This document shows, piece by piece, positions 27,609-38,306 of a stretch of 64,000 nucleotides of DNA. The stretch is from Methylobacterium sp. Leaf123. Lineage in GTDB: Bacteria > Pseudomonadota > Alphaproteobacteria > Rhizobiales > Beijerinckiaceae. Positions within the stretch are counted from its first letter, which is position 1; every line of letters starts with the position of its first letter. The position numbers and the translations under genes are program-made. A model generated the notes under the pieces. That model saw nothing but the letters and a program-made list of their open reading frames with translations, was not told where the DNA came from and searched no databases. Where the stretch lies: assembly GCF_001423405.1 (NCBI RefSeq), contig NZ_LMNS01000012.1, positions 533,046 through 597,045 of the forward strand, given 5' to 3'.

Positions 27609-28949
27609 TCAGGCCGCCGCGCGGGTGACGGCGTCCACGACTTCGTCCACCACCTCGGCGACGAGATCACGGTCGTCTCCCTCGGCCATCACCCGGATGA
27701 CGGGCTCGGTGCCGGAGGGGCGGATCACGAGGCGGCCCGACTGGCCGAGCCGGTCCTTGGCATGGGCGATGGCGGTGACGACCGAATCCGCGCGCAGGGG
27801 CTCACCGGAGCGGAAGCGGACGTTCTTGAGGATCTGCGGCAGCGGCTCGAAGCAGTGGCACACTTCGCTCACCGGGAGGTTGCGGCGCTTGACGACGCTG
27901 AGGAGCTGAAGCGCGGCCACCAGTCCGTCGCCCGTGGTCGCGTAGTCCGACATGATGATGTGGCCGGATTGTTCTCCGCCGAGATTGTAGCCGTGCTGGC
28001 GCATATGTTCGAGCACGTAGCGATCGCCGACCGCCGTGCGGGCGAGCGTGAGACCGATGCTGTTGATGTAGCGTTCGAGGCCGAGATTCGACATGATCGT
28101 CGCGACCAGCCCCGGCTGGGTCAGGCGCTCATCCTCCTGCCAGGAGCGGGCCACGGCTGCCATGAGCTGGTCGCCATCGACCTTCTGGCCCTTCTCATCG
28201 ACGATCAGCACACGGTCGGCATCGCCATCGAGGGCGATCCCGACATCGGCGCGCAGCTCCCGCACCTTCTGAACGAGGGATTCGGGTGCGGTCGAGCCGA
28301 CATCGTGATTGATGTTGAACCCGTCCGGCTCGACGCCGATGGAGATCACTTCGGCGCCCAGTTCCCAAAGGGTCTCCGGGGCGACGCGATAGGCCGCGCC
28401 GTTGGCGCAATCCACGACGACCCGCAGGCCGTCCAGGGTGACGTGGCGCGGCAGCGTGCGTTTGGCGAACTCGATGTACCGGGCATGCACGCTCTCGATC
28501 CGCTTGGCCCGGCCGAGGTCGCGCGAGGCGGAGAGGCGGTTGCGCATGTCGCCGTCGATCAGGCTCTCGATCTCGAGTTCGAGCTCGTCGTTGAGCTTGA
28601 AGCCGTCGGGGCCGAACAGCTTGATGCCGTTATCCTCGAACGGATTGTGCGAGGCCGAGATCATCACGCCGATATCGGCACGCATCGAGCGGGTCAGCAT
28701 GGCGACGGCGGGGGTCGGCATCGGCCCGAGCAGCAGCACGTCCATGCCGACGGAGGTGAAGCCGGCGACGAGCGCGGTCTCGATCATGTATCCCGAGAGT
28801 CGGGTATCCTTGCCGATCACGACGCGGTGGCGATGGTCGCCGCGCTGGAAGATCACGCCCGCGGCCTGCCCGACCTTGAGGGCCAGTTCCGGCGTGATGA
28901 CGCCGTTGGCCCGTCCGCGGATGCCGTCGGTTCCGAAGTGTTTGCGCAA
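27609..28949 (-). CDS. glmM: Phosphoglucosamine mutase
   Basis: Converts glucosamine 6-phosphate to glucosamine 1-phosphate for UDP-GlcNAc, peptidoglycan and lipid A synthesis. From a TTG start at 28949 (8 bases after GGAGAAG) the protein is 446 residues, the family length, beginning [12 protein letters not shown]. The catalytic phosphoserine loop [14 protein letters not shown] places Ser100 as the active serine; the metal loop DGDADR and C-terminal [13 protein letters not shown] are present. An in-frame ATG at 28991 would add 14 unrelated residues. It ends the pal-cpoB-tilS-ftsH-glmM block, as in many Rhizobiales, though a TauE gene lies between. Confidence 0.95.
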   Translation of the reverse strand: MRKHFGTDGIRGRANGVITPELALKVGQAAGVIFQRGDHRHRVVIGKDTRLSGYMIETALVAGFTSVGMDVLLLGPMPTPAVAMLTRSMRADIGVMISASHNPFEDNGIKLFGPDGFKLNDELELEIESLIDGDMRNRLSASRDLGRAKRIESVHARYIEFAKRTLPRHVTLDGLRVVVDCANGAAYRVAPETLWELGAEVISIGVEPDGFNINHDVGSTAPESLVQKVRELRADVGIALDGDADRVLIVDEKGQKVDGDQLMAAVARSWQEDERLTQPGLVATIMSNLGLERYINSIGLTLARTAVGDRYVLEHMRQHGYNLGGEQSGHIIMSDYATTGDGLVAALQLLSVVKRRNLPVSEVCHCFEPLPQILKNVRFRSGEPLRADSVVTAIAHAKDRLGQSGRLVIRPSGTEPVIRVMAEGDDRDLVAEVVDEVVDAVTRAAA

Positions 28950-29111
28950 CGTCGCTTCTCCGCGCTCGGCGTGGTTCGCAGCCAGGCACATTATCAGAAT
29001 GGAACCCGGCCGGCTGGGCGGATCGCGGGTATCGTGAACCGGTTGCTCCGCGACAAAGGCGGTCGAAATGCGGCGGCCCAGCCTGTTTAGCCGGCGGCGA
29101 AAGCATCATCT

Positions 29112-29861
29112 CTATCGAAGAAGGTGCGGCAGGCCCGAGAGCAGCAGGGCGATGCCCGAGACGGTGAGGAGGCCGAGGACGAGCCGGCGAAACCCGGTCT
29201 CGCTCAAGCCGATATAGACACGCGTGCCGATGATGGTGGGGATCAGCATCGCCGGCAGCACCACCATAAGCATCGGCAGCGTGCTTCGTGTGACGATCCC
29301 GGACGCGACGTAGAGGGTCAGCGTGACGGCCAGCATCGACAGATTGAAGTTCTGGATGACGGCGCGCTGCACGTCACGCTCGTAGCCGCGGAGCGTGCAC
29401 CAGAGCGTCGGCAGCGTGCCCGTGAAGCCACCGAGACCGCCGAGGATGCCGCCGCCGAGGCCGACGGCGGCGTCGGCGATCCGGCCGCCGACGGTGATCC
29501 GTGGCAGCTCCTTCGACAGGAGCATCGCGGGGCACCAGAGCACGAGAAGGGCGCCGAGGATCGTCTTGAGCCAGTGCATGTCGAGCTGCGGCAGCAGGAG
29601 CGTCCCGAGCGGCACACCGGCCAGACCGCCGAGCACGAACGGCGCGAGGAGGCGGATCTCGAAGCCCCGGCGCATGGTGACGGCAGCGATGATCTGCCCC
29701 GTGAGGGCGCCGGTGACGGCCAACGCCGCTGCGAGCTGTGGGTCGATCACCCAAGCCCAGATCGACATGGCGACGAGGCCGAACGCGAAGCCCGACAATC
29801 CTTGCACGAAGCCGGCGATGGCCGCGCCGAAGGCGACGATGAGATAGACCGAACTCGACAT
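29112..29861 (-). CDS. TauE/SafE family sulfite/anion exporter
   Basis: A 249-residue integral membrane protein with about eight spans and the two repeats typical of TauE/SafE (first GFVQGLSGFAFGLVAM at about residues 14-29, second GGGILGGLGGFTGTLPTLW at about 135-153). Members export organosulfonates, sulfite or similar anions; the substrate here is unknown. The ATG at 29861 has only a weak ribosome site. It sits between ftsH and glmM on the same strand, an insertion into that conserved block. Confidence 0.85.
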   Translation of the reverse strand: MSSSVYLIVAFGAAIAGFVQGLSGFAFGLVAMSIWAWVIDPQLAAALAVTGALTGQIIAAVTMRRGFEIRLLAPFVLGGLAGVPLGTLLLPQLDMHWLKTILGALLVLWCPAMLLSKELPRITVGGRIADAAVGLGGGILGGLGGFTGTLPTLWCTLRGYERDVQRAVIQNFNLSMLAVTLTLYVASGIVTRSTLPMLMVVLPAMLIPTIIGTRVYIGLSETGFRRLVLGLLTVSGIALLLSGLPHLLR

Positions 29862-29974
29862 GCGCCGGGTCGCTACACGCTTGTCTTGAGGAACGGCCTG
29901 TCGGTGCGTTGCTGCGCGATGGCCACGAAAAAGGGGCGCCTCGCAGCGCCCCTTCTCCAACTTGGGTCTGGCGA

Positions 29975-31903
<1,929 letters not shown>

Positions 31904-32040
31904 CGATCGGTCCTGGGAGGCGTGCGAGCGTCGTCCCGCAATGTCGCGGCATACCCCACGCACTCCCCGCCAATGTAGGCGGCGCCCCACCGGTTGCCAA
32001 GTAAATCGGCTTCACCTGCGGCGAGGGCGACCGCATAACG

Positions 32041-33063
32041 TTAGCGGCGGCGGTCCGGCGCCCTTCGCGGCGGTGCCGCGGCAAGGCGGATCGTCCCCTC
32101 CCCGTCCGCCGCGATCAGCACGCCGCGGAGGGTGCGACGCACCGCCCTCCCCTCGGCCAGAGCCGGCAGCAGCGCGTCAAGAACGAGGGTCTCGAGCCGT
32201 TCCAGGCGTTTCGGGACGGGTGGCTCGTGCGCTAGCGCGACCATATCGAACGCTGCGTCGATGACGCGTAAGACGATGGCGCTTGGTTCGCGGCGCAGGC
32301 GATCGCCGTCGAGTCGCAGGCTCCGCTCATCGGTGCGCGTGATCCGCGACAACACGGCCTCGGCACGCTGCCTCAGCGCCGCGTCGTCCCGCCCGGCCCG
32401 AGCGGCAAGGCGGCCGAGTCGCGCTGCGTTCAGGCCCTCCTCCGCGAGCAGCGGTAGAAGGCGGCGCAACCGGGCTCGGGTGAAGCGCTCGTCCGTGTTG
32501 GAGGGATCGCGCAAGAACGGAAGCTGGTGCCGCTCGCAATAGGCCACGAGGTCGGCCTTAGGGATGCTGAGGAAGGGCCGCGCCAATCGGATGCCCGGTG
32601 CCAGCGGGCGCTCGTTCCGCATCCCGGCGAGACCGGAGGGCCCACTTCCGGCGATGAGACGCATCAGCACGGTCTCGGCCTGATCGTCGAGCGTGTGAGC
32701 CGTGAGAACGAGGTGGGCGCCGATCCGCGCGGCATGGTCCGCAAGGAGCCTGTAGCGGGCGCCGCGTGCGGCAGCCTGGATACGGCTGCCGTGTCGCGGC
32801 GCATCCCAGGTCAGAATCGTGTGGATGAGGCCGAGTTCGGCGGCGAGGTGCCCGACTCCGATCGCCTCTTCGACCGAACCCGGTCGGAGGGCGTGGTCCA
32901 CTGTCGCGACGCAGACCCGGTCGTTCCCCGATCGGGCCGCCGCGTGCATCAGCGCCGTGGAATCGGGGCCGCCCGAGACGGCGAGCAGCGCCGGGCGAGC
33001 GGAATCGTCGAGGAAGGGTGCGAGGGCGCGGGCGAGGCGTTCGTCGAGGAGCGTCGCGCTCAA
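32041..33063 (-). CDS. tilS: tRNA(Ile)-lysidine synthase
   Basis: Modifies C34 of tRNA-Ile(CAU) to lysidine, allowing AUA decoding. The 340-residue protein has the PP-loop AVSGGPDSTALMHA (about 28-41), AHTLDDQAETVLMRL (about 121-135) and the N-type ATPase fold. The start is TTG at 33063, overlapping the cpoB stop (TTGA), so translation is probably coupled. Many TilS proteins carry a longer C-terminal domain; here it is short and basic. Confidence 0.92.
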   Translation of the reverse strand: MSATLLDERLARALAPFLDDSARPALLAVSGGPDSTALMHAAARSGNDRVCVATVDHALRPGSVEEAIGVGHLAAELGLIHTILTWDAPRHGSRIQAAARGARYRLLADHAARIGAHLVLTAHTLDDQAETVLMRLIAGSGPSGLAGMRNERPLAPGIRLARPFLSIPKADLVAYCERHQLPFLRDPSNTDERFTRARLRRLLPLLAEEGLNAARLGRLAARAGRDDAALRQRAEAVLSRITRTDERSLRLDGDRLRREPSAIVLRVIDAAFDMVALAHEPPVPKRLERLETLVLDALLPALAEGRAVRRTLRGVLIAADGEGTIRLAAAPPRRAPDRRR

Positions 33064-34085
33064 GCGGCGCAGCGGGCGCGCTTCTGCTCGCGCTCGACGC
33101 CCTGGCGCACGTTGGCGCCGGCGCTCGGAAACTTCCGCTCGACCTCGGCCAGCGTGGCGCAGGCCTGGGCCTTGGCCCCGAGCGCATGCAGGGAGGTGCC
33201 GAGCTTCAGCATCGCCTCGGGTGCGACGGGCGAATTGGCGTAGTCGGTCGAGACCTTCAGGAATTGCTCGGCGGCTTCGCGGGAGCGGCTGCGCTGGAGG
33301 TAGCTCTCACCGAGCCAGTAGGTCGCCTTCGGCACCAGCCGGTCGCGCGGATGCGACTGGATGAACTGGCGCAGGCTCATCTCGGCCTGCTCGTACTGGC
33401 GCTCGCGAATGAGGGCGTAGGCGGCCTCGAAATCGGCCTGCGCGTCGCCGCTGCCGGTGGCGGCAATGCTGGCGCTCCCAACGGGGGCTTCTACCGGCGC
33501 GATCGACCCGGTGCGCGCGGGCGGCGGTGAGAGATCCACCGGACCGCCGAAGCCGGGCGGTGGCAGATCCCCGTCCTCGGACGCGTCGGCCTCCGCTTCG
33601 ACCACCGTCGGGGGGACGGAGCGGCGCAGGGGTGTCTCGGCCTCGGCGATGGCGCCGGTCGGCAAAGGCAGGGAGGGCTGCGTCGTCCCGAGCGGCTTCG
33701 GGGCGCCCGGCGCGTTCGGGTTCTGCTCGGGATCGAAGGCATCGCTGCGCTTGCCGGGCCGGCCCTCACCCGGATTGGTGCCATAGGGGGTGGCGGAGGG
33801 CGGTGCCGCGGCGGGTGCCGGGGCCTTGCGAGCGGGGGCGGCGGCGCTCCCCTTCCCTTCCTGGAAGCGGAACTCGACATCCTCCTGGAACTTCCGAAGC
33901 TGTTCCTTGAGCTGCCGGTTCTCGTACTGGAGCGTCTCGATTTGTCCCGAGAGCTGCCGGGACACGTTCTCGAGGCGGTTGAGGCGCACCACGAGTTCCG
34001 ACGCATCCTGCGCCTGCGCGCCGCAAAGCACCGCTGGCGCGATCGCGAAACCGAGTCCGAGGGTCAGGAGGAGGCGGCGGAACAT
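33060..34085 (-). CDS. cpoB: Cell division coordinator CpoB (YbgF), Tol-Pal system
   Basis: Periplasmic protein that coordinates peptidoglycan synthesis with Tol-Pal-driven outer membrane constriction. The 341-residue protein has a signal peptide (residues 1-26), a coiled coil (about 30-70, with LENVSRQLSGQIETLQYENR), a long Pro/Ala linker (about 75-215), then TPR repeats (about 220-335; ADFEAAYALIRERQYEQAEM, ATYWLGESYLQRSRSREAAE) and a Cys in QACATLAEVERKFP. ATG 34085 is chosen because it places the signal peptide first; the frame is open upstream to 34253. It lies between pal and tilS. Confidence 0.92.
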   Translation of the reverse strand: MFRRLLLTLGLGFAIAPAVLCGAQAQDASELVVRLNRLENVSRQLSGQIETLQYENRQLKEQLRKFQEDVEFRFQEGKGSAAAPARKAPAPAAAPPSATPYGTNPGEGRPGKRSDAFDPEQNPNAPGAPKPLGTTQPSLPLPTGAIAEAETPLRRSVPPTVVEAEADASEDGDLPPPGFGGPVDLSPPPARTGSIAPVEAPVGSASIAATGSGDAQADFEAAYALIRERQYEQAEMSLRQFIQSHPRDRLVPKATYWLGESYLQRSRSREAAEQFLKVSTDYANSPVAPEAMLKLGTSLHALGAKAQACATLAEVERKFPSAGANVRQGVEREQKRARCAA

Positions 34086-34259
34086 GGCGGCTGGCACCGA
34101 TCGGTCTTTTGGTTCGCGGCCGACGTCGTGTCCTCCCCGAAACCTCCGCAGCGCCGTCGCGGCCGGAGCGGCGACGGTCGACGACCGGCGGTTCGATGAG
34201 GCACGCTTACCCGATAGCAGATGGCCCGGTCGGCCGCAAAACCGGGCCCGCACCCGACT

Positions 34260-34772
34260 TTAGGAGCCTGCGCCGCCGTCGAGAACGCTGACGGAACGGC
34301 GGTTCTGCGACCAGCAGGAGATGTCGTTGCAGACCGCCACCGGGCGCTCCTTGCCGTAGGACACCGTCCGCATCCGCGAGGCCGAGATGCCGCGGGAGGC
34401 GAGGTAATCCTGCACCGTCTGCGCGCGGCGGGCGCCGAGAGAATAGTTGTACTCCCGCGTGCCGCGCTCGTCGGCATGGCCCTCGATGAGGAAGCTATAG
34501 CGCGGGTAGCGCTGGAGCCACGATGCCTGCTTGTCGAGGGTGGCGGTCGCGGTCGGGGTGAGATCGGTCGAGTCGGACTCGAAGAACACCCGGTCGCCGA
34601 TATTCACCACGAAATCCTGGGCGCTGCCGGGGCGGGCTGCGCCTCCGGGGCCACCCGCACCGAAGCCGGACGCGTCGGCAAGATCGCTGTCCTTGCTGCA
34701 GGCGCCGAGGCCGAGTGCGGCGCAGAGTGCCAGCGTCAGGGAAAGCCCACGGAAACGCGCGGGTGTCGACAT
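34260..34772 (-). CDS. pal: Peptidoglycan-associated lipoprotein Pal
   Basis: Outer membrane lipoprotein linking to peptidoglycan through an OmpA-like domain. The 170-residue protein has a signal peptide with lipobox LGLGAC (Cys25), then VFFESDSTDLTPTATATLDK (about 64-83), LIEGHADERGTREYNYSLGA (about 95-114) and the RRAQTVQDYL helix. ATG 34772 follows AGAGAGA. Unusually, tolB does not lie directly upstream; tolQRAB must be elsewhere. Confidence 0.95.
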   Translation of the reverse strand: MSTPARFRGLSLTLALCAALGLGACSKDSDLADASGFGAGGPGGAARPGSAQDFVVNIGDRVFFESDSTDLTPTATATLDKQASWLQRYPRYSFLIEGHADERGTREYNYSLGARRAQTVQDYLASRGISASRMRTVSYGKERPVAVCNDISCWSQNRRSVSVLDGGAGS

Positions 34773-35149
34773 CGTCTCTCTCCTCACGGCCGAGCCGTGC
34801 CGGTTGTCCTGCCGGTGCCTGCTCCGATCGTCTGGCGATCAGGGCCGGCTCCGAATCTCAGTCTGAAGGCGCTCCCGATCACCGGACACGGATGCGTGGC
34901 GGCGCAGAGCGTTCTCGTCCTGAACGGTGTAGCTGGGGATGGTTAAGTGTCTCTCACGCAAGCACCCGTGCCGCTGTCTGTCCGTGAGACGGGCCCGAGA
35001 GCCGTGCGCGACCGCACCCGGCCCGTCGCCGATCCAAGCTCGACGGCAGCGGCCTCACTGTTCTGCCCAGGATTGCGGCGGGCCGTGGGCGCGCGCGGCA
35101 ACGGCAACGCTTTGCCTGCCGATGTTGCGATGCGGCAACAGGGCCCACC
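34773..35149. other. Intergenic region between pal and the Hpt gene
   Basis: About 375 bases without a convincing gene. The pal promoter is expected at its left end. A TCTCACG/CGTGAGA inverted repeat around 34952-34990 is the only structure seen. The place where tolB would lie in other genomes is empty of tolB-like sequence. Confidence 0.45.
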
Positions 35150-35503
35150 TCACACGCCGCGTAACGTCGCGATCGCGTTCCGAGCCTGGCGGGCGGCGTG
35201 AACGGCAATGTCCAGCGGCGGCGCGATGTCCGCACCGCTCAGACAGGCCTGCTCCAGGGCCGCACAGGCGCCCGATAGGCGGTGGAAGGACAATGCGCCG
35301 CTCGACGAGACGAGGATGTGGGCGTCACTGGCCAAGCGCGACGCCTCGCTGGCCGGCGGATCGAGGCGGATGGCGATCTCGTGATCGAGGACTTCGAGCA
35401 GCTCCATGAGGCGGGGGCGGCCGAACAGGTCCTCCAGCTCCGCCAGTGCCTCGGCATCGAAGGCCTGTGCCTGGGCGGGACGCTGCGCGTCAGGCTCATT
35501 CAT
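35150..35503 (-). CDS. Histidine phosphotransfer (Hpt)-domain protein
   Basis: A 117-residue, mostly alpha-helical protein. The segment LASDAHILVSSSGALSFHRL (about residues 57-76) matches the Hpt motif in which the histidine of AH-x-L-x-(S/G)-S accepts a phosphoryl group. ATG 35503 is chosen over a TTG at 35524. The gene is divergent from a single-domain response regulator 102 bases away, with a CtrA box between, so the two may form a phosphorelay pair. Confidence 0.72.
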   Translation of the reverse strand: MNEPDAQRPAQAQAFDAEALAELEDLFGRPRLMELLEVLDHEIAIRLDPPASEASRLASDAHILVSSSGALSFHRLSGACAALEQACLSGADIAPPLDIAVHAARQARNAIATLRGV

Positions 35504-35546
35504 TCCATTGCTCAGCTTTGCCAAAACTTGCTATGCGGCAGTGGAG

Positions 35547-35562
35547 TTAATGATGCATTAAC
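35547..35562. promoter_or_regulatory. Perfect palindromic CtrA box between Hpt and response regulator genes
   Basis: TTAA-N7-TTAAC (TTAA 35547-35550, TTAAC 35558-35562) inside an exact palindrome AGTTAATG-ATG-CATTAACT (35545-35563), so it matches the CtrA consensus on both strands. It is 44 bases from each flanking start codon. Confidence 0.68.
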
Positions 35563-35605
35563 TGTTCCGCCATGTGATGGGCGCGCCGCAAACTGGACAA
35601 AGGCC

Positions 35606-36004
35606 ATGCCTTCCGCCCCGACCGTGCTCATCGTCGAGGACAATTACCTGCTACTCGAGATGCTGACGCGGCTGTGCGAGCGTGAGGGCATGCGCGTGCT
35701 TGCCGCCTCGAGCGGCGAGGCCGCGCTGACGACGCTGCGGGACGGGGGCGCGGCCATCGATTGGCTGTTCACCGACATTCTCTTGCCCGGCCTGATCGAC
35801 GGCTGGACCGTGGCCGCGGCCTATCGCGAGCGTCATCCGACGCGGCCGGTCGTCTACGCGTCGACTGGGGCGCAGATCGAGAGCCGCACGGTTCCCGGCA
35901 GCCTCTATATCCGCAAGCCATTCGAGGCGCGGGAGATCGTGGAGCTGGCAAGCGTGATGGCCGCATCGCTCGGCCTCGGAGAGGGGCGCCGCGTCGCCGG
36001 CTGA
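35606..36004 (+). CDS. Single-domain response regulator
   Basis: A 132-residue receiver domain with no output domain: acidic pocket VEDN (about 10-13), phospho-acceptor Asp57 in LFTDILLPG, switch residues near YASTG and the conserved Lys in YIRKPFE. Such single-domain regulators act by protein contact, for example in chemotaxis or phosphorelays. ATG 35606 follows AAAGG by 2-3 bases. Divergent from the Hpt gene and sharing its CtrA-box region. Confidence 0.88.
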   Translation: MPSAPTVLIVEDNYLLLEMLTRLCEREGMRVLAASSGEAALTTLRDGGAAIDWLFTDILLPGLIDGWTVAAAYRERHPTRPVVYASTGAQIESRTVPGSLYIRKPFEAREIVELASVMAASLGLGEGRRVAG

Positions 36005-36025
36005 CGCAGGCCGAGCCGAATCGAT

Positions 36026-37048
36026 CTACGCCGCGCCAAAGAGCGCACCGATCTCCTGATCCTTTTCCCAGGCCTCGACCCGCGCATTGGTGAGGTCTTC
36101 CGGCCGATGCCGGGCATAGAGGGCGAAGCTCTCGGCCACGAAATCCGGCAGTTCGAGCAGGCGCGGCGCGGTGCGGCGGCCGTCGCCCTTGAACAGGGTC
36201 GAGCCCGGCACGCCGTAGCGTTCGGCGATTCCCGGCAGGACCGGCCAGACCGGCTCGGATGTGAGCGCATCGGGCGCGTAGGCCTCGACCGGGATGTCGA
36301 GCGGGTCGCAGCCGGTCTCACGGGCGAGGCGCCGGGCGATGTCGCCGAGAACGTGCAGGTGCGGGTGATTGATAACGTGCATGAACACGCCGCCGCGACT
36401 CCACAACGCGAATTCCCGTTCCAGGCCGAACCCGACATCGCGGGCCGTGCGCAGCAGGTAATCGGCGCTCGCCTGCCACAGGTCGAAATAGCCGAGCCGC
36501 TCGAAGACGGCACCGGTATAGAGCCGCAGGGTCGCCTCGAGGCTCAGTCCCTGTCGGAAGCCGTGGAGCGCGATTGCCGAGTGATACGGCCCGATCGGCG
36601 AGGCGACGAGACGCGACAGCCTCAGGCTCGCTTCGTCGCCCACATGGATGAGATCGGGGTGGAAGCCGGAGAACAGCATCGTCGGAAACAGCCGAAGGCC
36701 CGGCACGCGTTCGGCCAGCCCATGGACATTGCCGCCCGCGACAAAGCCCGTGGGAAAGAAATGTGAGAAGACGTAATCGGCGTTGCCGAGATGGCGTGCC
36801 AGCCGATCGAGATGCCCGAACCGTTTGCCGAGTCGGGCAACGAGGAGCGTTTCGACCGCGGCCCCCGGCAGCAGCAGCCGCAGGGCCTGCGCGACGCCAG
36901 CCGCCTGGCAATTGCCGATCACCACGATCCGCGGGCGGCCAGCCGGCCGCTGCCACGGTCTCGCCCAGGATCGCGGGGAGAACGGCTGCGCTGCGAAGGC
37001 CTGGACGGCCGGGGCGATCGGTTTGAAAAGGACGGGGAGCGGGGCCAA
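36026..37048 (-). CDS. WcbI-family polysaccharide biosynthesis putative acetyltransferase
   Basis: A 340-residue protein with the WcbI signature IVVIGNCQAAGVAQALRLLL (about residues 41-60), then DYVFSHFFPTGF and MLFSGFHPDLIH. WcbI of Burkholderia capsule loci binds coenzyme A and is thought to acylate polysaccharides. The apparent start is TTG at 37048 with no clear ribosome site; a different start is possible. It is divergent, 47 bases apart, from a GSCFA-domain gene, suggesting joint work on a surface glycan. Confidence 0.75.
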   Translation of the reverse strand: MAPLPVLFKPIAPAVQAFAAQPFSPRSWARPWQRPAGRPRIVVIGNCQAAGVAQALRLLLPGAAVETLLVARLGKRFGHLDRLARHLGNADYVFSHFFPTGFVAGGNVHGLAERVPGLRLFPTMLFSGFHPDLIHVGDEASLRLSRLVASPIGPYHSAIALHGFRQGLSLEATLRLYTGAVFERLGYFDLWQASADYLLRTARDVGFGLEREFALWSRGGVFMHVINHPHLHVLGDIARRLARETGCDPLDIPVEAYAPDALTSEPVWPVLPGIAERYGVPGSTLFKGDGRRTAPRLLELPDFVAESFALYARHRPEDLTNARVEAWEKDQEIGALFGAA

Positions 37049-37095
37049 GCGGCGCGCGGCCTCTCGCGGGCATGCGTGCAGGAACGGATCAGGCG

Positions 37096-38157
37096 ATGAA
37101 CCCTTACCGCGATCTACCGGCCGAGCGCTTCTGGCGCAAGGCGGTGGCGGGCGTGCCGCCCTTCGCCCTCGATCCGGGGCCGCGGGAGACCTTCCGCATC
37201 GCCCGCACCGATCGCGTTGCCACCGCCGGCTCCTGCTTCGCGCAGCGCGTCTCGCAGGCGCTCGCCCGCGGCGGATTCCGCTACCACGTCACGGAAACCG
37301 CACCCGATGGGTTGAGCGAGGCCGAGGCGGCGGCGCGTCAGTTCGGCACCTTCTCGGCGCGCTACGGCAATCTCTACGGCCCGCGGCAGTTCGTGCAGCT
37401 CTTCGACCGGGCCTTCGGCGCCTTCGATCCGCAACTCAAGGCGTGGCAGCGGGAGGACGGGCGCCTCGTCGATCCGTTCCGCCCGACCATCGAACCCGCA
37501 GGCTTTGCCGACGAGGCGGCGGTGATCGAAGCCCGCGAAACCCATCTCGCCCGGGTGCGCGACCTCTTCGAGAGCCTCGACGTGCTGGTCGTGACGCTCG
37601 GCCTCACTGAGGGTTGGCGTTGCCGCGCCGATGGGGCGGCGCTCTCCCTCGCGCCGGGCGTGGCGGGCGGTCAGTTCGATTCGCAGGAGGTCGCCTTCGT
37701 CAATGCGGGTACGGCCGAGGTGATCGCCGACGTCAACGGGTTCCTCGCTCGGCTCTGGAGCGTGAATGCGGGTGCGCGGGTCATCCTCACCGTCTCACCG
37801 GTGCCGCTGATCGCGACCTATTGCGACCAGCACGTGCTCGTCGCCAACGCACACTCGAAGGCGGTGCTGCGGGCGGCTGCCGGGGAGATCTGCGAACGCA
37901 ACGATCCGCGCCTCGTCTACTTCCCGTCCTACGAGATCATCACGAGCCACACCAATGGCGGGCGCTATTACGAGGAAGACCAGCGCGGCATCGCCGAGGC
38001 CGGCGTCGCCCACGTGATGCGCGCCTTCATGGCCAGCTTCGCCCCCGGTTCGGCCGAGAAACCGGAGCCGCCGCGCGCCCACGACAGCGAAGCAGAGTTC
38101 GCCGGCACCGCAGGCGTCATCTGCGACGAGGAGACGATCGAACGCAGCCTCGCCTGA
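37096..38157 (+). CDS. GSCFA-domain protein (SGNH-hydrolase-like)
   Basis: A 353-residue protein named by the motif AGSCFAQRVSQAL (about residues 44-56), with TLGLTEGWRCR and LTVSPVPLIATY blocks and SYEIITSHTNGGRYYEEDQR near the C-terminus, where a DxxH-like catalytic site would lie. GSCFA proteins are related to SGNH/GDSL esterases and occur near polysaccharide genes. ATG 37096 is preferred over an in-frame ATG at 37072. Divergent partner of the WcbI-like gene. Confidence 0.82.
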   Translation: MNPYRDLPAERFWRKAVAGVPPFALDPGPRETFRIARTDRVATAGSCFAQRVSQALARGGFRYHVTETAPDGLSEAEAAARQFGTFSARYGNLYGPRQFVQLFDRAFGAFDPQLKAWQREDGRLVDPFRPTIEPAGFADEAAVIEARETHLARVRDLFESLDVLVVTLGLTEGWRCRADGAALSLAPGVAGGQFDSQEVAFVNAGTAEVIADVNGFLARLWSVNAGARVILTVSPVPLIATYCDQHVLVANAHSKAVLRAAAGEICERNDPRLVYFPSYEIITSHTNGGRYYEEDQRGIAEAGVAHVMRAFMASFAPGSAEKPEPPRAHDSEAEFAGTAGVICDEETIERSLA

Positions 38158-38306
38158 GAGGCGTTCCGCTCGATCCGAGCGGGACGCATAACGCTCAGCC
38201 CGCGCGGCGCGTGAGGACGCGACCCATCGTGTCGGCACGCCGGGATCCCGCCGAAGCCCAAATCCGCCCTCCCAAGGGGCTCAGTCGGGTTTGGGATGAT
38301 CCGGGG

